64,000 bases of DNA from Agrococcus jejuensis (GCF_007679035.1 NZ_VEFR01000001.1:558001-622000); one strand, 5' to 3'. Shown: positions 46,029-55,269, counted from the first letter of the stretch. Numbers and translations are program-made. Notes: a model not told the origin generated them from the sequence alone.

Positions 46029-47371
46029 GCGGGCACCTGCGCGAGCGCGAGCGTGCGATCGGCGAGCTCGTCGAAGGCGATGCCGTCGAAGCCCGCGAGC
46101 GTCGTGCGGTAGATGCCGCGGATGGGCTCGGCGAGGTGCGCGGGGATCGCCGCGGTCCCCTGCGCACCCACGAGGCCGCCGACGGTGGCGCCGACCGAGT
46201 CGGTGTCCCAGCCGGCTGCGACGGCGAGGCCCACCGCGTGGCCGAGGTCGTCGGCACCGCGGATCGCCGCGAGCGCGATGACGGCGGCGTTGTGCAGCAC
46301 GTGCACCCAGTGCAGCTCGCCGTACCGCTCGTGCAGCACGTCGATCGCGGCCTCGTCGTCGAGGTCGGATGCGGCGAGGTCGCGGCCGAGGCGCACGGCG
46401 TCGGCGAGGCGCGAGCGCGCGGGCACGCACGCGAGCCCCACCTCGATGGCCTCGGCGGGCGTCGCACCCGCGACGGCCGCGGCGGCGGCGCCCGCCATGC
46501 AGGCGGCACCGTGCACGCCCGCGCGGCGATGCGTGAGCCGCGCATCCGCCACGGCGAGGCGCGCGGCGGTCGCGGCGTCGCCGGGATGCGCCCACCCGTA
46601 CGCGTCGGCGCGGATGAGGGCGCCGATCCAGTCGACGAACGGGTTCGCGACCTCGGCGGCGACGTCGGGCTCCTCGCCGGCGAGCAGGTTGCGCAGCGCG
46701 ATCCGCTCGGCGGTGAAGATGCGGCCGGCGGGCAGCTGCTCGAGCCAGAGGCGCGCGATGTCGTCGGTCGTGAGCGCGTCGCCGTGCCGCTCCTGCGCGA
46801 CGAGCGCCAGCACGGCGAAGTTCAGGTCGTCGTCCTCGGGCATGCCGTCGATGACGCCGTCGAGGCTCGTCGGGCGCGAGCGGCGGTTCCACGGCCACGC
46901 GGCCGCGACGTCGTCTGGCAGGCCCGCCTCGGTGAAGTACCCGCGCACGGGCCAGCGCCCCGTGGCCTCGGCGATGGCGCGGATGCCGGCGCGAGGGATC
47001 TTCTCGACGGGCTTGCCGACGAGGCATCCGATGGCGCGGCCGAGCCACGCGCCGCGCAGCCGGTCGTCGAGGCCCGGCGCGACCGGCAGGGCCGTCGGCA
47101 CGAGCGCCATCGCCTCCCACGCGTCGGGCTCGGCGTCGAGCAGCGCCTGCGGTCGGGGCCGAGCGCACGCCTGGGTCGTCACGCGCGTCGCGACCGCGCG
47201 CAGGGCATCCGATCCGCGCTCGGGCGTCGCTCCGGAGGCCGGCGCCTCGAGCGCGCCGCCCGCCGCGACGAGCTCGGCCTCGAGGTCGACGACGTCGACG
47301 CCGTCGAGGCGTGCGGCCGCCAGCGCGTGCGCGGCGAGATCCTCGGGCTGCGTCCAGGTGAGCCGCAGCAT
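46025..47371 (-). CDS. ADP-ribosylglycohydrolase-family protein with N-terminal extension
   Basis: This 448-residue protein has an N-terminal extension of about 95 residues and then the ADP-ribosylglycohydrolase fold (RLRGAWLGRAIGCLVGKPVE). The metal sites are MPEDDDLNFAVL (Asp180-182) and GWDTDSVGATVGGLVGA (Asp389, Asp391), so it should be active with Mg2+. The family hydrolyses N- or O-glycosidic bonds to ribose-like groups. It overlaps the first ADP-ribosylglycohydrolase gene (TGATG) and the fusion gene (ATGA). Confidence 0.88.
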   Translation of the reverse strand: MLRLTWTQPEDLAAHALAAARLDGVDVVDLEAELVAAGGALEAPASGATPERGSDALRAVATRVTTQACARPRPQALLDAEPDAWEAMALVPTALPVAPGLDDRLRGAWLGRAIGCLVGKPVEKIPRAGIRAIAEATGRWPVRGYFTEAGLPDDVAAAWPWNRRSRPTSLDGVIDGMPEDDDLNFAVLALVAQERHGDALTTDDIARLWLEQLPAGRIFTAERIALRNLLAGEEPDVAAEVANPFVDWIGALIRADAYGWAHPGDAATAARLAVADARLTHRRAGVHGAACMAGAAAAAVAGATPAEAIEVGLACVPARSRLADAVRLGRDLAASDLDDEAAIDVLHERYGELHWVHVLHNAAVIALAAIRGADDLGHAVGLAVAAGWDTDSVGATVGGLVGAQGTAAIPAHLAEPIRGIYRTTLAGFDGIAFDELADRTLALAQVPA

Positions 47372-48519
47372 CAGACGGCGATCCCGAGCCGCTCCGCCAC
47401 GGTGCGACGGGCGGCGAGCCGCGCCTCGTCGGCGACGAGCACCTCGCGGGCCACCTCGGCCATGACGGCGCCGGGCGCGCGCAGGTCGAGGCGCGACGCC
47501 TCGCCCACCGCGTCGATCCACTCGGCGGGCACGGTCTCCTCGCCACCGAGCGCGCCCGCGACCGAGCCCGCCATGACGGCGATCGAGTCGGAGTCGCGAC
47601 CGTAGTTCACGGCGCCGAGCACGGCCTCGCGGTAGTCGCCGCCGCACGCCACGAGCATGCCGAAGGCGATCGGCAGCTCCTCGATGGCCTTCGTGCGGCT
47701 CGGCAGCCGCGCATCCATCGCCGGCTGCCGGTACGTGTCGCCCACGGTGTCGAACGGGCGCACGGCGTCGCGCAGCACCGCGAGCCCACCGTCGCGCCAG
47801 CCGTCGAGCCGCGAGGCCGCGTCGACGACCGCCTCGATCGCGGCGCGCGTGCCGTCCTTCGCGAGGGCGAGGGACGCGTCGACGACGTCGGCGACCGTCG
47901 CACCCGGCACCGTCGCCGCGGCGACGGCCGCGGCGAACACGCCGGCGGCCTCCCTGCCGTAGCTCGACTGGTGCGCACCGGCGACGTCGACCGCCTCCGC
48001 GTACGCCCCCGCCGGGTCGCCCGCGTTCACGAGGCCGATCGGGGCGACGTACATCGTCGCGCCGCAGTTCACGACGTTGCCGACGCCCGCCTCGCGCGGA
48101 TCCACGTGCCCGTAGTGCAGGCGAGCGACGAGCCACTTCTCCGCCAGGAACACCCGCTGCAGCGGCAGCGCCTCGGCCTCGAGCTCGGGGATCCACCGCA
48201 CCTCGCCGATCATGCGCGGCACGAGGTGCTCGGCGACGTCGTGCGCCGTGAGGTGCCTGCGCACCTCGGCGTAGACGTCGACGAGCAGGCTCGTCATGAG
48301 GGTGTCGTCGGTGACGTGCCCGTCGCCCTTGTGGTACGGGGCGATGGGCCTGGCGGTGCGCCAGTCGGCGTGGAACGGGGGCACGATGCCCTCGATCGTC
48401 CCGTCGTAGCGCTCCTGGATGACCTCGGGGGTGTTGCCCTCGGCGGCTCCGCCGAGGGCGTCGCCCACCGCCGAGCCTGCGAGCGCGCCCGTCGCGGCGT
48501 CCTCGATCGATCGTGCCAC
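47371..48519 (-). CDS. ADP-ribosylglycohydrolase-family protein
   Basis: This 382-residue protein has the classical start GALAGSAVGDALGG and both metal motifs: GHVTDDTLMT (Asp71, Asp72) and YGRDSDSIAVMAGSVAGAL (Asp309, Asp311). GTG 48519 gives the family N-terminus. It follows the binding-protein gene by 64 bases, the largest gap in the operon. Its presence with a sugar importer suggests action on an imported glycoside rather than on ADP-ribosylated protein. Confidence 0.9.
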   Translation of the reverse strand: MARSIEDAATGALAGSAVGDALGGAAEGNTPEVIQERYDGTIEGIVPPFHADWRTARPIAPYHKGDGHVTDDTLMTSLLVDVYAEVRRHLTAHDVAEHLVPRMIGEVRWIPELEAEALPLQRVFLAEKWLVARLHYGHVDPREAGVGNVVNCGATMYVAPIGLVNAGDPAGAYAEAVDVAGAHQSSYGREAAGVFAAAVAAATVPGATVADVVDASLALAKDGTRAAIEAVVDAASRLDGWRDGGLAVLRDAVRPFDTVGDTYRQPAMDARLPSRTKAIEELPIAFGMLVACGGDYREAVLGAVNYGRDSDSIAVMAGSVAGALGGEETVPAEWIDAVGEASRLDLRAPGAVMAEVAREVLVADEARLAARRTVAERLGIAV

Positions 48520-48583
48520 TGCGTCCTGCTCCTGTCGTGTCGTGCGTGTGCTGGCCGTGCCCGTGCTCGCCGGACTGAGGAGG

Positions 48584-49876
48584 TCAGCCGACCTGGTCCC
48601 AGCCGTCCGCGAGCCGCTGCTGGAGCTCCTCGAGCGTGATGGTGCCCGCGAGGTACTCCTGGAAGGCCGGGGTCGCGTACTGGTCCTTCCACTGCGGGTA
48701 GTCCGAGGCGAGCTGGAACGGCGCGGCCTCGAGCGTCGAGCCCGATGCGAGCATCTCGGCCCAGCCCGTCTGCCCCTCGGTCGCGGTCTCGAGCTCCGCA
48801 CGGGCGGTCTCGCTCGCGGGGATGAGGCAGTCGCCCTCGCCGATCGCGGCGAGGTTGTCGGCCTGCATGAAGTAGTCGATGAAGGCCGCGGCGCGATCGA
48901 CGTGCTCGGACTCCGCGGGCACCGAGAGCGTCTGCGGGCTCGTGCCCTGCGCGCTGCCGTTCGAGCCGGCCAGGGGCGGCAGCACCGTCCACTCGAAGCC
49001 CTCGGGCGCCGAGTCGGCGATCTGCTGCGCGAGGTACGAGCCGCCGACGTACATGGCGTACTGGCCTCCGAGGAAGCCCGGCAGCACGTCGCCGCCCGAC
49101 TGCGTGAGCGTGACGGGGTCGAGCGAGGCGTCCTCGTAGGCCATGGCGTGCACGGCCTCGGGCACGGCGAGCTCGCCCTCGCCGACGTCGATCGTGGCGC
49201 TGCCGTCGTCGGCGACGTCGAAGAACGTGCCGTCGAAGCCCAGCGCGAGGTTCATGAAGGGCGCCGTCGGCTGCCGCAGCCCCCAGCCGAGGCCGAAGCT
49301 GCCGTCCGCCGTCAGCTGCTGCGCGGTCTCGCGCAGCGCATCCCACGACAGCTCGTCGCCCGTCGGCACGTCGACGCCCGCGGCCTCGAAGGCCGCCGTG
49401 TTCGCGAAGACGACGTACGACTGCATGACGGTCGGCGCAGCGAAGACCTCGTCGCCGATGCTCACGGAGTCCCAGATGCCCTGGCCCACCGAGTCGACGA
49501 CGTCGTCGGAGAGGTAGGGCGAGAGGTCGGCGAGGTAGCCGTCCTGCGCGAAGCCCGTCATGTCGGAGGCCTCGTTGTGGATGATGTCGGGTGCCTCGCC
49601 GCCCTGGAACTGCGTCACGAGCTGGTCGTGCACGTTGTCCCACGAGCCCTGCACGACGTCGACCTGCGTCTCGGGGTGGTCGGCGTTCCACGCGTCGACG
49701 ATGTCCTGCGTGGCCTGGATCGTCGCGTCCTGGAACGCGAGCGACTGGAAGGTCAGCGTCACGTCCTCGTCGGGGTCGGTCGTCGCCTCGGTGGCGCCGC
49801 CGCCGCCGAAGGCGCAGCCGGTGAGCAGCGCTGCGCAGGCGCCGATGCCTGCGATCGCGCGGATGGAACGGTGCAT
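48584..49876 (-). CDS. ABC transporter substrate-binding lipoprotein (CUT1 type)
   Basis: This 430-residue extracellular solute-binding protein starts with a lipoprotein signal (lipobox LTGC, then a glycine-rich spacer). The DVTLTFQSLAFQDAT strand, FQGGEAPDIIH and GDVLPGFLGGQYAMYVGGSY segments match group 1 sugar-binding proteins. The ligand is not known. It is 23 bases downstream of the second permease gene. Confidence 0.92.
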   Translation of the reverse strand: MHRSIRAIAGIGACAALLTGCAFGGGGATEATTDPDEDVTLTFQSLAFQDATIQATQDIVDAWNADHPETQVDVVQGSWDNVHDQLVTQFQGGEAPDIIHNEASDMTGFAQDGYLADLSPYLSDDVVDSVGQGIWDSVSIGDEVFAAPTVMQSYVVFANTAAFEAAGVDVPTGDELSWDALRETAQQLTADGSFGLGWGLRQPTAPFMNLALGFDGTFFDVADDGSATIDVGEGELAVPEAVHAMAYEDASLDPVTLTQSGGDVLPGFLGGQYAMYVGGSYLAQQIADSAPEGFEWTVLPPLAGSNGSAQGTSPQTLSVPAESEHVDRAAAFIDYFMQADNLAAIGEGDCLIPASETARAELETATEGQTGWAEMLASGSTLEAAPFQLASDYPQWKDQYATPAFQEYLAGTITLEELQQRLADGWDQVG

Positions 49877-49899
49877 GGTGTCCCGCTTTCGGTGAGAGG

Positions 49900-50805
49900 T
49901 CATCCCTTGACGGCGCCCGAGAGCAGGCCCGACGTGAGACGACGTTGGATGATGGCGAAGAAGACGAGCGAGGGGATGCACGCGAGCAGGCTGCCGGCGG
50001 CGAGCTGCCCCAGCGCCACCTGCCCCTCGGATCCCACGAAGAGCGCGAGCCGCTGCGGCAGGGTCTGCAGCGCCTCGTCCTTGATGAGCACGAGCGCGAA
50101 GAAGAACTCGTTCCACGACCCGATGAAGGCGAAGAGGCTCGTGGCGACGAGGCCCGGCCCGAGCAGCGGCATGATGATCGATCGCAGCACGCGGAAGCGC
50201 GAGGCGCCGTCCATCGCACCGGCCTCCTCGAGCTCGCCGGGGATGGCGGCGACGTAGCCGCGCAGCATCCACAGCGCGAACGGCAGCGACCACACGACGT
50301 AGACGACGACGAGGCCGCCGAGCGTGTTGTTCAGGCCGAGCGGACGCAGCATGAGGAACAGCGGGATGATGATGAGGATGAACGGGAAGACCTGGCTCAG
50401 CAGGATCCAGCCCGTCGCGAGCCCGCGCAGCCTGGTCTGGAAGCGCGCGAGCGCGTAGGCCGCAGGGAGCGCGATCAGCACGACGATGAGCGTCGTGGCC
50501 AGCGCGACGACCAGGCTGTTGAGCGCCGCCTGCCCGAGGCCCGCGCGCTCGATCGCGCCGACGAAGTTGTCGAGGTTCCACTGCGCGGGCAGCAGCTGCG
50601 GGTCGGGCGACTGCAGCTCCTGCTGCGTCTTGAACGCCGCGGTGACGAGGAACAGCAGCGGGAACCCGAGGAAGACGACGAAGAGCACGAGGGCGACGTA
50701 CTGCAGCACGCGCCAGATGCGCCTGCTCGTCCGGCTCCTGCGTCGTGCGCGATCGTCGCGCTCGACGACGTCGGCGTCGCGGCGGAGGTCCGAGGAGATG
50801 CTCAT
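49900..50805 (-). CDS. ABC transporter permease (MalG-like)
   Basis: This 301-residue inner-membrane permease has about six helices and the EAA loop EAGAMDGASRFRVLRSIIMPLLGPG, where the ATPase binds. It pairs with the MalF-like permease encoded just upstream (ATGA overlap). No ATPase gene is in the operon, so a shared MsmK/MalK-type ATPase elsewhere must energise it, as is common for CUT1 importers in actinobacteria. Confidence 0.93.
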   Translation of the reverse strand: MSISSDLRRDADVVERDDRARRRSRTSRRIWRVLQYVALVLFVVFLGFPLLFLVTAAFKTQQELQSPDPQLLPAQWNLDNFVGAIERAGLGQAALNSLVVALATTLIVVLIALPAAYALARFQTRLRGLATGWILLSQVFPFILIIIPLFLMLRPLGLNNTLGGLVVVYVVWSLPFALWMLRGYVAAIPGELEEAGAMDGASRFRVLRSIIMPLLGPGLVATSLFAFIGSWNEFFFALVLIKDEALQTLPQRLALFVGSEGQVALGQLAAGSLLACIPSLVFFAIIQRRLTSGLLSGAVKG

Positions 50806-51731
50806 GCGGTCCTCGCCTTCGCCTGGGCCCGCAGGTACACGAACAGGAACACGGCGATGACGACGACGATGACGTTGCCCATCGCGCTCGCGAGCCCGAA
50901 GTTGCCGTAGCGGAACGCCTCGTTGTAGGCGAAGAGCATCGGCAGCATGGTGCCGTAGGCGCCGGCCGTGAGCACGTACACGAGGGCGAACGAGTTGAAG
51001 TTGTTGATGAAGTCGAGCGTCGTGATCGCCACGATCACGGGACGCAGCCCGGGGATCGTGATGTTCCAGAAGCGCTGCCACACGCTCGCGCCGTCGATCT
51101 GGGCGGCCTCGTGCAGCTGGTCGTCGATGCCCTGCAGGCCCGCGAGCAGCGTGATGGTCGTCTGCGGCATGCCCGCCCAGACGCCCACGACGATGACGGC
51201 GGGCAGCGCCCACTGCGCCGTGCCGAGCCAGTTCGTGTCGTCGGGCAGGCCGAGCGCGCCGAGGCCGCCGTTGATGGCGCCGTAGGTGGGGTGCAGCATG
51301 AAGCGCCACATGATCGCGATGATCACGGGCGGCATCGCCCACGGGATGAGCGCGATCGTGCGCGCGATCCCCTGCCCCCACAGGTTGGCGTTCAGCAACA
51401 GCGCGAGGCAGAGCGAGGCGACGAACTGGATGATCGTCACCGAGAACGCCCAGATGAGGCCGATCCCGAACGACTGCCAGAAGAGCCCGTAGTCGAGCAG
51501 CCGCACGTAGTTGTCGATGCCCGTGAACGACGTGACGGCGTTCAGGCCCGACTGCGAGTCGGTGAAGCCCAGCAGGATGCCCTGCACCAGCGGATAGACG
51601 CTGAAGGCGAGGATCGGGATCATCGCGGGCACGAACAGGAGGTATGCGCTCCAGTCCTGCCGCCCGCGTCGTCCTCGACGCTGCGGCGTCGGAGGCGTCG
51701 GTGCCTCCGGCCGCGTGGCGACGGCGGTCAT
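50802..51731 (-). CDS. ABC transporter permease (MalF-like)
   Basis: This 309-residue permease has about six helices (first at SAYLLFVPAMIPILAFSVYP) and an EAA loop HEAAQIDGASVWQRFWNIT. It forms the transmembrane channel with the MalG-like subunit. It overlaps the lacI-type gene by ATGA, so transporter and repressor are translated from the same message. Confidence 0.93.
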   Translation of the reverse strand: MTAVATRPEAPTPPTPQRRGRRGRQDWSAYLLFVPAMIPILAFSVYPLVQGILLGFTDSQSGLNAVTSFTGIDNYVRLLDYGLFWQSFGIGLIWAFSVTIIQFVASLCLALLLNANLWGQGIARTIALIPWAMPPVIIAIMWRFMLHPTYGAINGGLGALGLPDDTNWLGTAQWALPAVIVVGVWAGMPQTTITLLAGLQGIDDQLHEAAQIDGASVWQRFWNITIPGLRPVIVAITTLDFINNFNSFALVYVLTAGAYGTMLPMLFAYNEAFRYGNFGLASAMGNVIVVVIAVFLFVYLRAQAKARTA

Positions 51732-52717
51732 GCGGTCTCCTTCGTGGTCGACTCGCGCACGACGAGACGCGGGGCGACGGCCTGCTGGCCGGTCGGCGCG
51801 GCGCCGTCGATGCGCGACAGCAGCGTGCGCGCGGCGATGCGGGCACGGTCGTGGGCGCCGAGGTCGATGCTCGTGAGGCTCGGCACCGACAGCTCGGCGG
51901 GCTCGGTGTCGTCGAGGCCGGCGAGCAGCAGGTCGTGCGGCACGCGCAGGCCGCGCGTCGCGCATTCGCGCAGCGTCGCCAGCGCCATGGCGTCGTTGGC
52001 GGCGACGATGGCGTCGGGCACGCCGCGCTCGAGCATCGCGCGGGCGGCGGGGCGGGCGGCGGCGTGCGTGAAGTCGTCGGCGACCTCGACGAGGTCGGCG
52101 GCGATCCCCTGGCGCTCGCACGCGGCGACGAAGCCGTCGAGTCGCGTGCGGCCGGGGGTCGTGTCGACGGGGCCGACGATGAGGCCGATGCGACGCGCGC
52201 CCTGCGCGACGAGGTGGTCGACGAGCAGGCCCATGCCCGCGTGGGAGTCGGCGCGCACGCTGTCGACGCCCGCCGTCTCGACGAGGCCGAGCACGACGAC
52301 GGGCACGGCCGCGGTGCGCACGGCGGCGAGCACGTCGTCGGTGACGCGCAGCGCGACGACGATCGCGCCGTCGACGAGTCCGGCGCTGAGCGCGGCGACG
52401 GCGTCGACGGGCTCGGCGGGCACCTGCTGCATGAGCAGGCGGATCCCGTGGGCGTCGAGCTCGGACTGGAGCGCGCTCATCATGCGCGCGTACACCGGAT
52501 TCGCGGCGTCGGGCACGAGCATGGCGACCTGGCCCGTGCGACCGGACTGCAGGCCGCGCGCCATGAGGTTGGGGCGGTACCCGAGGTCGTCCGCCGCCTG
52601 CTGCACGCGGGCGATCGTCGACGTCGAGGCGATGCCGCCGTTCAGCGCCCGCGATGCGCTGGCGATCGAGACGCCTGCGCGTGCGGCGACGGCGGCGAGC
52701 GTCGATCCCTCGGCCAT
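51728..52717 (-). CDS. LacI-family repressor of the nine-gene operon
   Basis: This 329-residue repressor has the N-terminal headpiece (TLAAVAARAGVSIASASRALNG, then the hinge helix RVQQAADDLGYRPN) and a periplasmic-binding-protein-like ligand domain. It is the first gene of the operon, and a LacI-type operator lies about 56 bases upstream. It therefore most likely represses itself and the whole operon until the imported compound or a product is present. Confidence 0.92.
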   Translation of the reverse strand: MAEGSTLAAVAARAGVSIASASRALNGGIASTSTIARVQQAADDLGYRPNLMARGLQSGRTGQVAMLVPDAANPVYARMMSALQSELDAHGIRLLMQQVPAEPVDAVAALSAGLVDGAIVVALRVTDDVLAAVRTAAVPVVVLGLVETAGVDSVRADSHAGMGLLVDHLVAQGARRIGLIVGPVDTTPGRTRLDGFVAACERQGIAADLVEVADDFTHAAARPAARAMLERGVPDAIVAANDAMALATLRECATRGLRVPHDLLLAGLDDTEPAELSVPSLTSIDLGAHDRARIAARTLLSRIDGAAPTGQQAVAPRLVVRESTTKETA

Positions 52718-52772
52718 CGCGTGCTCCCTTGCACCTCGTCGGCGTCTCCATCCATCCCGTCTGCGACAGGAC

Positions 52773-52786
52773 TGGAAACGTTTACA
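52773..52786. promoter_or_regulatory. LacI-family operator upstream of the uptake operon
   Basis: TGGAAACGTTTACA has a perfect AAACGTTT core with CG at its centre, the hallmark of LacI-family operators. The flanking bases are nearly symmetrical. It is 56 bases before the lacI-type start. Confidence 0.75.
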
Positions 52787-52805
52787 GCACGACGGTAGCC
52801 GAAGA

Positions 52806-52829
52806 CCGCACCGCGTGCAAGCGGTGCGG
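52806..52829 (-). terminator. Terminator of the rsfS operon
   Basis: A 9-base-pair GC-rich hairpin (CCGCACCGC with GCGGTGCGG, 6-base loop) lies 12 bases after the rsfS stop and is followed on the minus strand by TCTTC. Confidence 0.6.
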
Positions 52830-52840
52830 CGAGCCGGGGG

Positions 52841-53209
52841 TCAGTCCGCGGCGGGCAGGTCGAGCGCGATGGCCGGGCAGTCCCGCCAGAGTCGCTCGAG
52901 CTGGTAGTACTGGCGCTCGTCCTCGTGGAACACGTGCACGACGAGATCGCCGAGGTCGATGAGCACCCAGCGTCCGTCGGCGCGGCCCTCGCGGCGCAGC
53001 GGCTTGGCGCCGAGCTCGAAGAGGTCGTCCTCGATCGCTCGGGCGATCGCCGAGACCTGACGCTCGGAGGTGCCGGTCGCGAGCAGGAAGGCGTCGGTGA
53101 GCGGCAGGCGCTCCGACACGTCGAGGCCCACGATGTCGGTGCCCATGACGCCGTCGGCGGCCTTCGCCGCTGCCTGGACGAGCTCGATGGTGCGTGCGGT
53201 TGCAGTCAA
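52841..53209 (-). CDS. rsfS: Ribosomal silencing factor
   Basis: This 122-residue RsfS/Iojap protein binds ribosomal protein L14 and blocks subunit joining in starved cells. Family segments are VGLDVSERLPLTDAFLLATG, RQVSAIARAIED and WVLIDLGDLVVHVFHEDERQYYQLERLW. It is the last gene of the group that starts near rplU and follows the acidic membrane protein gene by 6 bases. Confidence 0.94.
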   Translation of the reverse strand: MTATARTIELVQAAAKAADGVMGTDIVGLDVSERLPLTDAFLLATGTSERQVSAIARAIEDDLFELGAKPLRREGRADGRWVLIDLGDLVVHVFHEDERQYYQLERLWRDCPAIALDLPAAD

Positions 53210-53215
53210 TGCGAT

Positions 53216-54472
53216 TCAGATCCAGCCGGCGATGAAGGCGACGACGGTCGCACCGACGGCGACGATGCCGATGCCTCCCGCGACGCCGATGACGATGGGG
53301 GTCGCGTTGCGCGACCGGCGCTGCGGCGCGATGCGCACGCGAGCGTTGGCGTACGACGACACGGCGCGGCTCGCGCGCACGGGCTGCGTCTCGGGGCTGC
53401 GCACCTCGCCGGCGTCGTCGACGGCGTCGACCTCGGCCGTGTCGATCGTGCCGCGGCTGCGGCCCGACGACGCGAAGCCGTCCGGCAGGTCGATCGAGCC
53501 CGTGACGATCACGCCGTCTGCGGTCTCGACGGTGATGGGCTCGTTCGCACCCGACAGCGGCAGCACGAGCGCGTTGGCCGTGATCGTGGAGGTGCCGGTG
53601 CCGACGCTCGACGCGCTGATGGCGCCAGTGTCCTCGCGGAGGTCCGAGATGTGGTGGCGCGAGGTGTCCTCGACGACGTTCACGATGACGGGGATGCGAC
53701 CGGTCGCGCGCGACGGACCCGCCTGCACCTCGACCTCGTCCTCGTCGTCGTCGTCGTCCTCGACGAGCTCGCGACGGTCCTCGAGCAGCGCCGGCGTCGA
53801 CTCGGCGATGCGACGCGACGAGACGCGCGCCTCCGTCACCTCGACCTCGTCGATCTCGAGGCGGTCGACCTCGGCGTCGTCCACGGGGTCGAGGTCGTCG
53901 ACCTCGATGCGCTGGATGGGCTGGCTCGGCGCGGACGCCTGGTCGCGGTCGCCCTGGAGGTCGGCGAGCACGTCGGCGATCGACTCGGGCGCCGTCTGCT
54001 CGGCGTCGGGCTCGGTCGGAGCCTCCGGCGCGGGGCCGCGGCGGCCGAAGAAGCGTCCGAGTCCCGTCGCGGCGGGCGTCGTCGGCGCGGCGGCCTCGGC
54101 GTCGGCCTCGAGGGCCTCCTGCACGCGAGCCTCGCCCGCGGCGGGCACGCCGGCCACGGGTGCGTCGGGTGCGGGCGTCGACTGCGGCTTGAGGTCTGCG
54201 ATGAGCTCGGAGACGTCGATGGCCTGCGTCTCGTCGGGCTCGGGCACGCGCTGTGCGGACGTCTCGTCTGCGGTGGGCGCCTCGGCGGGCGCGTCGGGCT
54301 CGGCCGTCGGCGCGCTCGGCGCTGCCTCGACGACGGGCTCGGCCCCGGAGGGCTCCGCTCCGTCCGCGATCGGCGCATCGACGGCGGGCGTCTGCCCGGT
54401 CGTCTCGGCGAGGAGGCGTTCGCGCTCCTTGCGTTCGCGGCGCGTCAGCGGCGGGCCGTCGTAGTCGGTCAT
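53216..54472 (-). CDS. Hypothetical acidic single-pass membrane protein
   Basis: This 418-residue protein starts with a short basic segment ([15 protein letters not shown]). It continues as a long alanine/proline/glutamate-rich acidic region, including a run of Asp/Glu around residue 240. It ends in one membrane helix (about 389-418; [20 protein letters not shown]), so it looks tail-anchored. The ordered part around 260-330 has beta-like strands ([20 protein letters not shown]). The function is unknown. The nadD gene overlaps its start by ATGA, and its place between nadD and rsfS is probably conserved in Microbacteriaceae. Confidence 0.8.
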   Translation of the reverse strand: MTDYDGPPLTRRERKERERLLAETTGQTPAVDAPIADGAEPSGAEPVVEAAPSAPTAEPDAPAEAPTADETSAQRVPEPDETQAIDVSELIADLKPQSTPAPDAPVAGVPAAGEARVQEALEADAEAAAPTTPAATGLGRFFGRRGPAPEAPTEPDAEQTAPESIADVLADLQGDRDQASAPSQPIQRIEVDDLDPVDDAEVDRLEIDEVEVTEARVSSRRIAESTPALLEDRRELVEDDDDDEDEVEVQAGPSRATGRIPVIVNVVEDTSRHHISDLREDTGAISASSVGTGTSTITANALVLPLSGANEPITVETADGVIVTGSIDLPDGFASSGRSRGTIDTAEVDAVDDAGEVRSPETQPVRASRAVSSYANARVRIAPQRRSRNATPIVIGVAGGIGIVAVGATVVAFIAGWI

Positions 54473-55065
54473 GCGTCGATCATCCTGTACAGAGCGTGCT
54501 TGGTGATGTATTGAACCACCCCATCGGGGACGAGATACCACACCGGGTAGTCGGCTGCCACGCGCGCTCGGCAGTCGGTGGACGAGATGGCGAGCGCGGG
54601 AACCTCCAACGAGGATACCGCGTCATCGGGGTACCCCCGCACCGAGAGCTGATGTCCGGGGCGTGACACCGCGACGAAGTGCGCGAGATCCCACAGCTCG
54701 CCCACGTCCTTCCAGCCCACGATCGACTGGAACGCGTCCGCGCCCGTGATGAAGAACAGGTCGGAGTCGGGATGCAGCGCGCGCATGTCGCGCAGCGTGT
54801 CGATCGTGTACGTCGGTCCGTCGCGATCGACGTCGACGCGCGAGACCGTGAACCGCGGGTTCGAGGCCGTCGCGATGACCGTCATGAGGTAGCGGTGCTC
54901 GGCGGGGCTCGCGCCAGACTTCAGGTACGGCGTGCCCGTGGGCACGAAGACGACCTCGTCGAGCTCGAAGTGCTGCGCGACCTCGCTCGCGGCCACGAGG
55001 TGGCCGTGGTGGATGGGATCGAACGTGCCGCCCATGATGCCGAGGCGACGACGGCGAGATGCCAT
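54469..55065 (-). CDS. nadD: Nicotinate-nucleotide adenylyltransferase
   Basis: This 198-residue enzyme makes deamido-NAD from nicotinate mononucleotide and ATP. The nucleotidyltransferase motif [12 protein letters not shown] and the C-terminal [10 protein letters not shown] (ISSTxxR) motif are intact. It is coupled to the acidic membrane protein gene downstream by ATGA. Confidence 0.95.
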   Translation of the reverse strand: MASRRRRLGIMGGTFDPIHHGHLVAASEVAQHFELDEVVFVPTGTPYLKSGASPAEHRYLMTVIATASNPRFTVSRVDVDRDGPTYTIDTLRDMRALHPDSDLFFITGADAFQSIVGWKDVGELWDLAHFVAVSRPGHQLSVRGYPDDAVSSLEVPALAISSTDCRARVAADYPVWYLVPDGVVQYITKHALYRMIDA

Positions 55066-55076
55066 GCGGCGTCGGC

Positions 55077-55262
55077 CTAGTGGTGACCGGAGGTGTTCTG
55101 CGTGCTCTGGTCGAACTTGTGGCTGTGTCGGTTCGCCACGTCGCGGTACGAGTGCGTCACGATGCCGAGGATCACGAAGACCGCCGCGGCGATGCCGCCG
55201 ACGATGTACGGCATGATGCCGGGATCGCTGTGGTGCTCGGTCGCCGCGAGGAGGAGGTCCAT
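55077..55262 (-). CDS. Small hypothetical membrane protein
   Basis: This 61-residue protein has one hydrophobic helix (about 17-38; [20 protein letters not shown]) and a histidine-containing polar tail. It lies 11 bases upstream of nadD in the same direction. Both a ribosome-binding site (GGAGG) and a leaderless -10 (TAGGAT) precede its ATG. I recognise no function. Confidence 0.7.
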   Translation of the reverse strand: MDLLLAATEHHSDPGIMPYIVGGIAAAVFVILGIVTHSYRDVANRHSHKFDQSTQNTSGHH

Positions 55263-55269
55263 GCCTCCG

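Noticed and set aside
53730..53765. GTC/CTC trinucleotide run as a microsatellite or CRISPR-like repeat
   Set aside because: It encodes the Asp/Glu run of the acidic membrane protein in frame and has no spacer structure.
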